The notes under the pieces are model-generated. The model worked only from the letters and a program-made list of their open reading frames with translations. It made no database searches and was not told the DNA's origin. From Bacteroidota bacterium (lineage in GTDB: Bacteria > Bacteroidota > Bacteroidia > Chitinophagales > Chitinophagaceae): a stretch of 33,951 bases of DNA. A program made the translations under genes and the position numbers. The DNA is taken from contig JAFDXH010000011.1 in the NCBI GenBank assembly GCA_018268075.1, positions 1-33,951 of the forward strand. The letters run 5' to 3'. Positions 32,036 to 33,951 of the stretch are shown here, piece by piece. Position 1 is the stretch's first letter; each line of letters starts with the position of its first letter.

Positions 32036-32893
32036 TTATCCCAAATAGGCTTTTAAAGCGCTACTGTATCTTGCTTTTTGCAAGCGCTTAATCGCTCTTT
32101 CTTTTATCTGGCGAATGCGTTCCTTTGTCAAATCATATTTTTGTCCGATTTGTTCAATGGTTACCCCATTTTCGCCATCAAGTCCAAAATAAGCATTCAC
32201 AATTTCTGCTTCGCGGGGGCTGAGTGATTTCAATACACGGCGGATTTCATTTTTCAATGAATCGTGCATTACATCCTCATCCGTTTCACCAGCTCCTTTT
32301 AAAAGGTCGCCCATGGCTACATCTTCTGCCTCATGCACCGGCGCATCTAAAGAGGTATGCCGGGTATTGCTTTGAAAAATGTTGTTAATTTCTGTTTCAC
32401 TCATTTCGAGTATTTCAGAAAGCTCTTCGGTAGAGGGTTCTCTTTCATGCTCTTGCTCAAAAGCCATATAGGCTTTATTTGCTTTGTTGTAAGTGCCAAT
32501 TTTATTTTGTGGCAAGCGGACTAATCTGCCCTGCTCTGCCAATGCCTGTAGTATAGATTGGCGAATCCACCACACAGCATAAGAAATAAATTTGAAACCT
32601 TTGGTTTCATCAAAGCGTTGTGCCGCTTTTATCAATCCGAGGTTGCCCTCGTTAATAAGATCACTGAGCGATAACCCCTGGTGTTGGTACTGCTTTGCTA
32701 CAGAAACTACGAAACGTAGGTTGGCTGTGGTGAGGCGCTCTAAGGCCCTCTGGTCGCCCATTTTAATTTTCTGTGCTAAAATAGTCTCCTCTTCCGGAGT
32801 GATCATTCCAATTTTCGAGATTTCCTGCAGATATTTTTCTACCGCCTGAGAATCCCTATTGGTGATCTGGGTAGCAATTTTAAGTTGCCTCAT
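32036..32893 (-). CDS. rpoD: Primary sigma factor (sigma-70 family RpoD, Bacteroidota type)
   Basis: A 285-residue sigma factor that directs RNA polymerase to housekeeping promoters. It starts MRQLKIATQITNRD and has region 1.2 (AVEKYLQEISKIGMITPEEE), region 2 (NLRFVVSVAKQYQHQGLSLS, DLINEGNLGLIKAAQRFDET, FKFISYAVWWIRQSI), region 3 and region 4 with the HTH TIEQIGQKYDLTKERIRQIK. The short N terminus without region 1.1 is typical of this phylum, whose primary sigma recognises TTG and TAnnTTTG, as seen at several promoters in this window. It has its own terminator; divergent from the threonine aldolase. Confidence 0.96.
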   Translation of the reverse strand: MRQLKIATQITNRDSQAVEKYLQEISKIGMITPEEETILAQKIKMGDQRALERLTTANLRFVVSVAKQYQHQGLSLSDLINEGNLGLIKAAQRFDETKGFKFISYAVWWIRQSILQALAEQGRLVRLPQNKIGTYNKANKAYMAFEQEHEREPSTEELSEILEMSETEINNIFQSNTRHTSLDAPVHEAEDVAMGDLLKGAGETDEDVMHDSLKNEIRRVLKSLSPREAEIVNAYFGLDGENGVTIEQIGQKYDLTKERIRQIKERAIKRLQKARYSSALKAYLG

Positions 32894-33163
32894 TTTTGTT
32901 TATAATTAATAGTTATTATACAATCCTATAGAGTAAAAGTGCTGGGGAATTGTTACAAAAGAGTTGCTAAAAACAATATTCTTTCAAAACATTTGCAAAT
33001 TTACAACGCAATGTTGGCATTTCATAGCTTTTGAGCCATTTTTATGATTGGCGTTTAATATTTTATGATAAACGGTGGTTAAATTAATTACTTTGCAAAT
33101 AATTATGTGGGGCAATTTAAAATTGTAACCTATTTGTTCTTCCCATTAAATATTGATAAATCC

Positions 33164-33951
33164 ATGATTGATTTTAGATCGGATACATTTACCAAACCCG
33201 GTCCAGCCATGCTGGATGCCATATTTAAAGCTCCTGTAGGTGATGATGTTTTTTCTGAGGACCCTTCGGTAAATCATTTACAGGTAATGGCAGCAGATAT
33301 GTTTAAAATGGAAGCTGCACTGTTTTGCCCAAGTGGTACCATGACCAACCAAATTGCTATAAAAGTACATACACAACCGGGCGAGGAAGTAATATGCGAT
33401 AGGATGAGTCATGTATATATCTATGAAGGCGGGGGAATCGCTTTTAATTCAGGATGTCAGGTAAAAAGTATCCAAGGCGACCGGGGAAGAATCAATGCAG
33501 CTCAAGTATTAGAATCAATTAATCCGACTGACATTCATAAACCGGTGAGCAGCTTGGTAAGCCTGGAAAATACCGCCAACCGCGGAGGTGGAAGTATTTA
33601 TAATTGGATGGACATTTTAGCCATAAAGGAGGTTTGCACTCAGAATAACCTAAAACTTCACTTAGATGGTGCCAGATTGTTTAATGCAATTGTGGCAAGA
33701 GAACAATTGCCAGAAGATTATGGAAAAATATTTGACAGTATTTCTCTATGCCTTAGCAAAGGCTTGGGTGCGCCAGTTGGCAGTGTATTATTAGGTGGCA
33801 AGGAATTTATAGAAAAAGCCCGTAGGGTAAGAAAAGTATTTGGCGGCGGCATGAGGCAAGCCGGGTTTATGGCAGCCGCCGGGATTTATGCCTTGCAAAA
33901 TAATGTAAATCGCTTGGTAAAGGACCATCAGCATGCCGTGCAAATAGGCGA
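33164..33951 (+). CDS. ltaE: Low-specificity L-threonine aldolase (3' end outside window)
   Basis: An open frame from ATG 33164 to the end of the window (262 codons, no stop). PLP-dependent aldolase that splits L-threonine or allo-threonine into glycine and acetaldehyde. Signatures: IDFRSDTFTKPGPAMLDAI, VGDDVFSEDPSVNHLQ, FCPSGTMTNQIAI, LENTANRGGG, the Asp-Ala-Arg of LHLDGARLFNA, and Lys199 in LSKGLGAPVGS, the residue that binds PLP. About three quarters of the protein is present. It lies 270 bases from the divergent rpoD start. Substrate stereo-preference cannot be told. Confidence 0.93.
   Translation, partial: MIDFRSDTFTKPGPAMLDAIFKAPVGDDVFSEDPSVNHLQVMAADMFKMEAALFCPSGTMTNQIAIKVHTQPGEEVICDRMSHVYIYEGGGIAFNSGCQVKSIQGDRGRINAAQVLESINPTDIHKPVSSLVSLENTANRGGGSIYNWMDILAIKEVCTQNNLKLHLDGARLFNAIVAREQLPEDYGKIFDSISLCLSKGLGAPVGSVLLGGKEFIEKARRVRKVFGGGMRQAGFMAAAGIYALQNNVNRLVKDHQHAVQIG

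Noticed and set aside
1-33951. CRISPR array, prophage or complete insertion sequence
   Set aside because: No regularly spaced direct repeats, phage structural genes, integrase or full-length transposase could be found on either strand; the only mobile traces are the island repeats and the MITE-like element.

Overview
The window is chromosomal DNA from a member of the Bacteroidota, most likely the Chitinophagaceae or a close relative. The evidence is a short primary sigma factor without an N-terminal region 1 extension, promoters with a TAnnTTTG -7 box about 20 bases after a TTG, A/T-rich leaders with no clear Shine-Dalgarno sites, and typical families: SusC-like/OMP barrels with a carboxypeptidase-regulatory domain, an exported M1 peptidase, a split DsbD and an S41 Tsp-type protease. 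Both ends cut through genes: metK on the left and a threonine aldolase on the right.

Layout. 1-8870 is a housekeeping block: metK (partial), an RlmB/TrmH rRNA methyltransferase, an HMG-CoA-lyase family enzyme, an OmpA/glycine-zipper lipoprotein, a saccharopine dehydrogenase-like enzyme on the minus strand, gyrA with a textbook promoter, and an exported TPR protein. 8871-12024 is an accessory island. It holds two tandem, paralogous three-gene toxin-antitoxin operons (XRE regulator, small antitoxin, RelE/ParE toxin). In the second operon the regulator has lost its DNA-binding half. Around them are three copies of a palindromic repeat, three copies of a second REP-like palindrome, an IS-end-derived MITE with target-site duplication, and a beheaded gene remnant. 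12025-14279 carries a class A beta-lactamase-like serine hydrolase, an orphan receiver-domain protein and an MtfA-like zinc peptidase. 14319-22225 is minus strand: an M16 peptidase, a DsbD-type reductase, a separate DsbD-alpha-like protein and a C-terminal processing protease. A tRNA-His(GUG) follows, then a large outer-membrane barrel protein, ychF, an M1 peptidase, folB, trxB, two small envelope proteins, rpoD and the partial threonine aldolase.

How the genes fit together. Several products act on envelope redox and proteostasis: DsbD plus DsbD-alpha draw electrons from the cytoplasmic thioredoxin system (trxB is nearby), while the M16, M1, S41 and OmpA proteins handle periplasmic peptides and the cell wall. 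The part most worth a second look is the 3.1 kb island. There the same architecture (regulator-antitoxin-toxin with an 11-base antitoxin/toxin overlap) occurs twice, the repeats have clearly moved (one is interrupted by another element, one sits at the break point of a truncated gene), and the first regulator has a promoter with a probable operator inside it.
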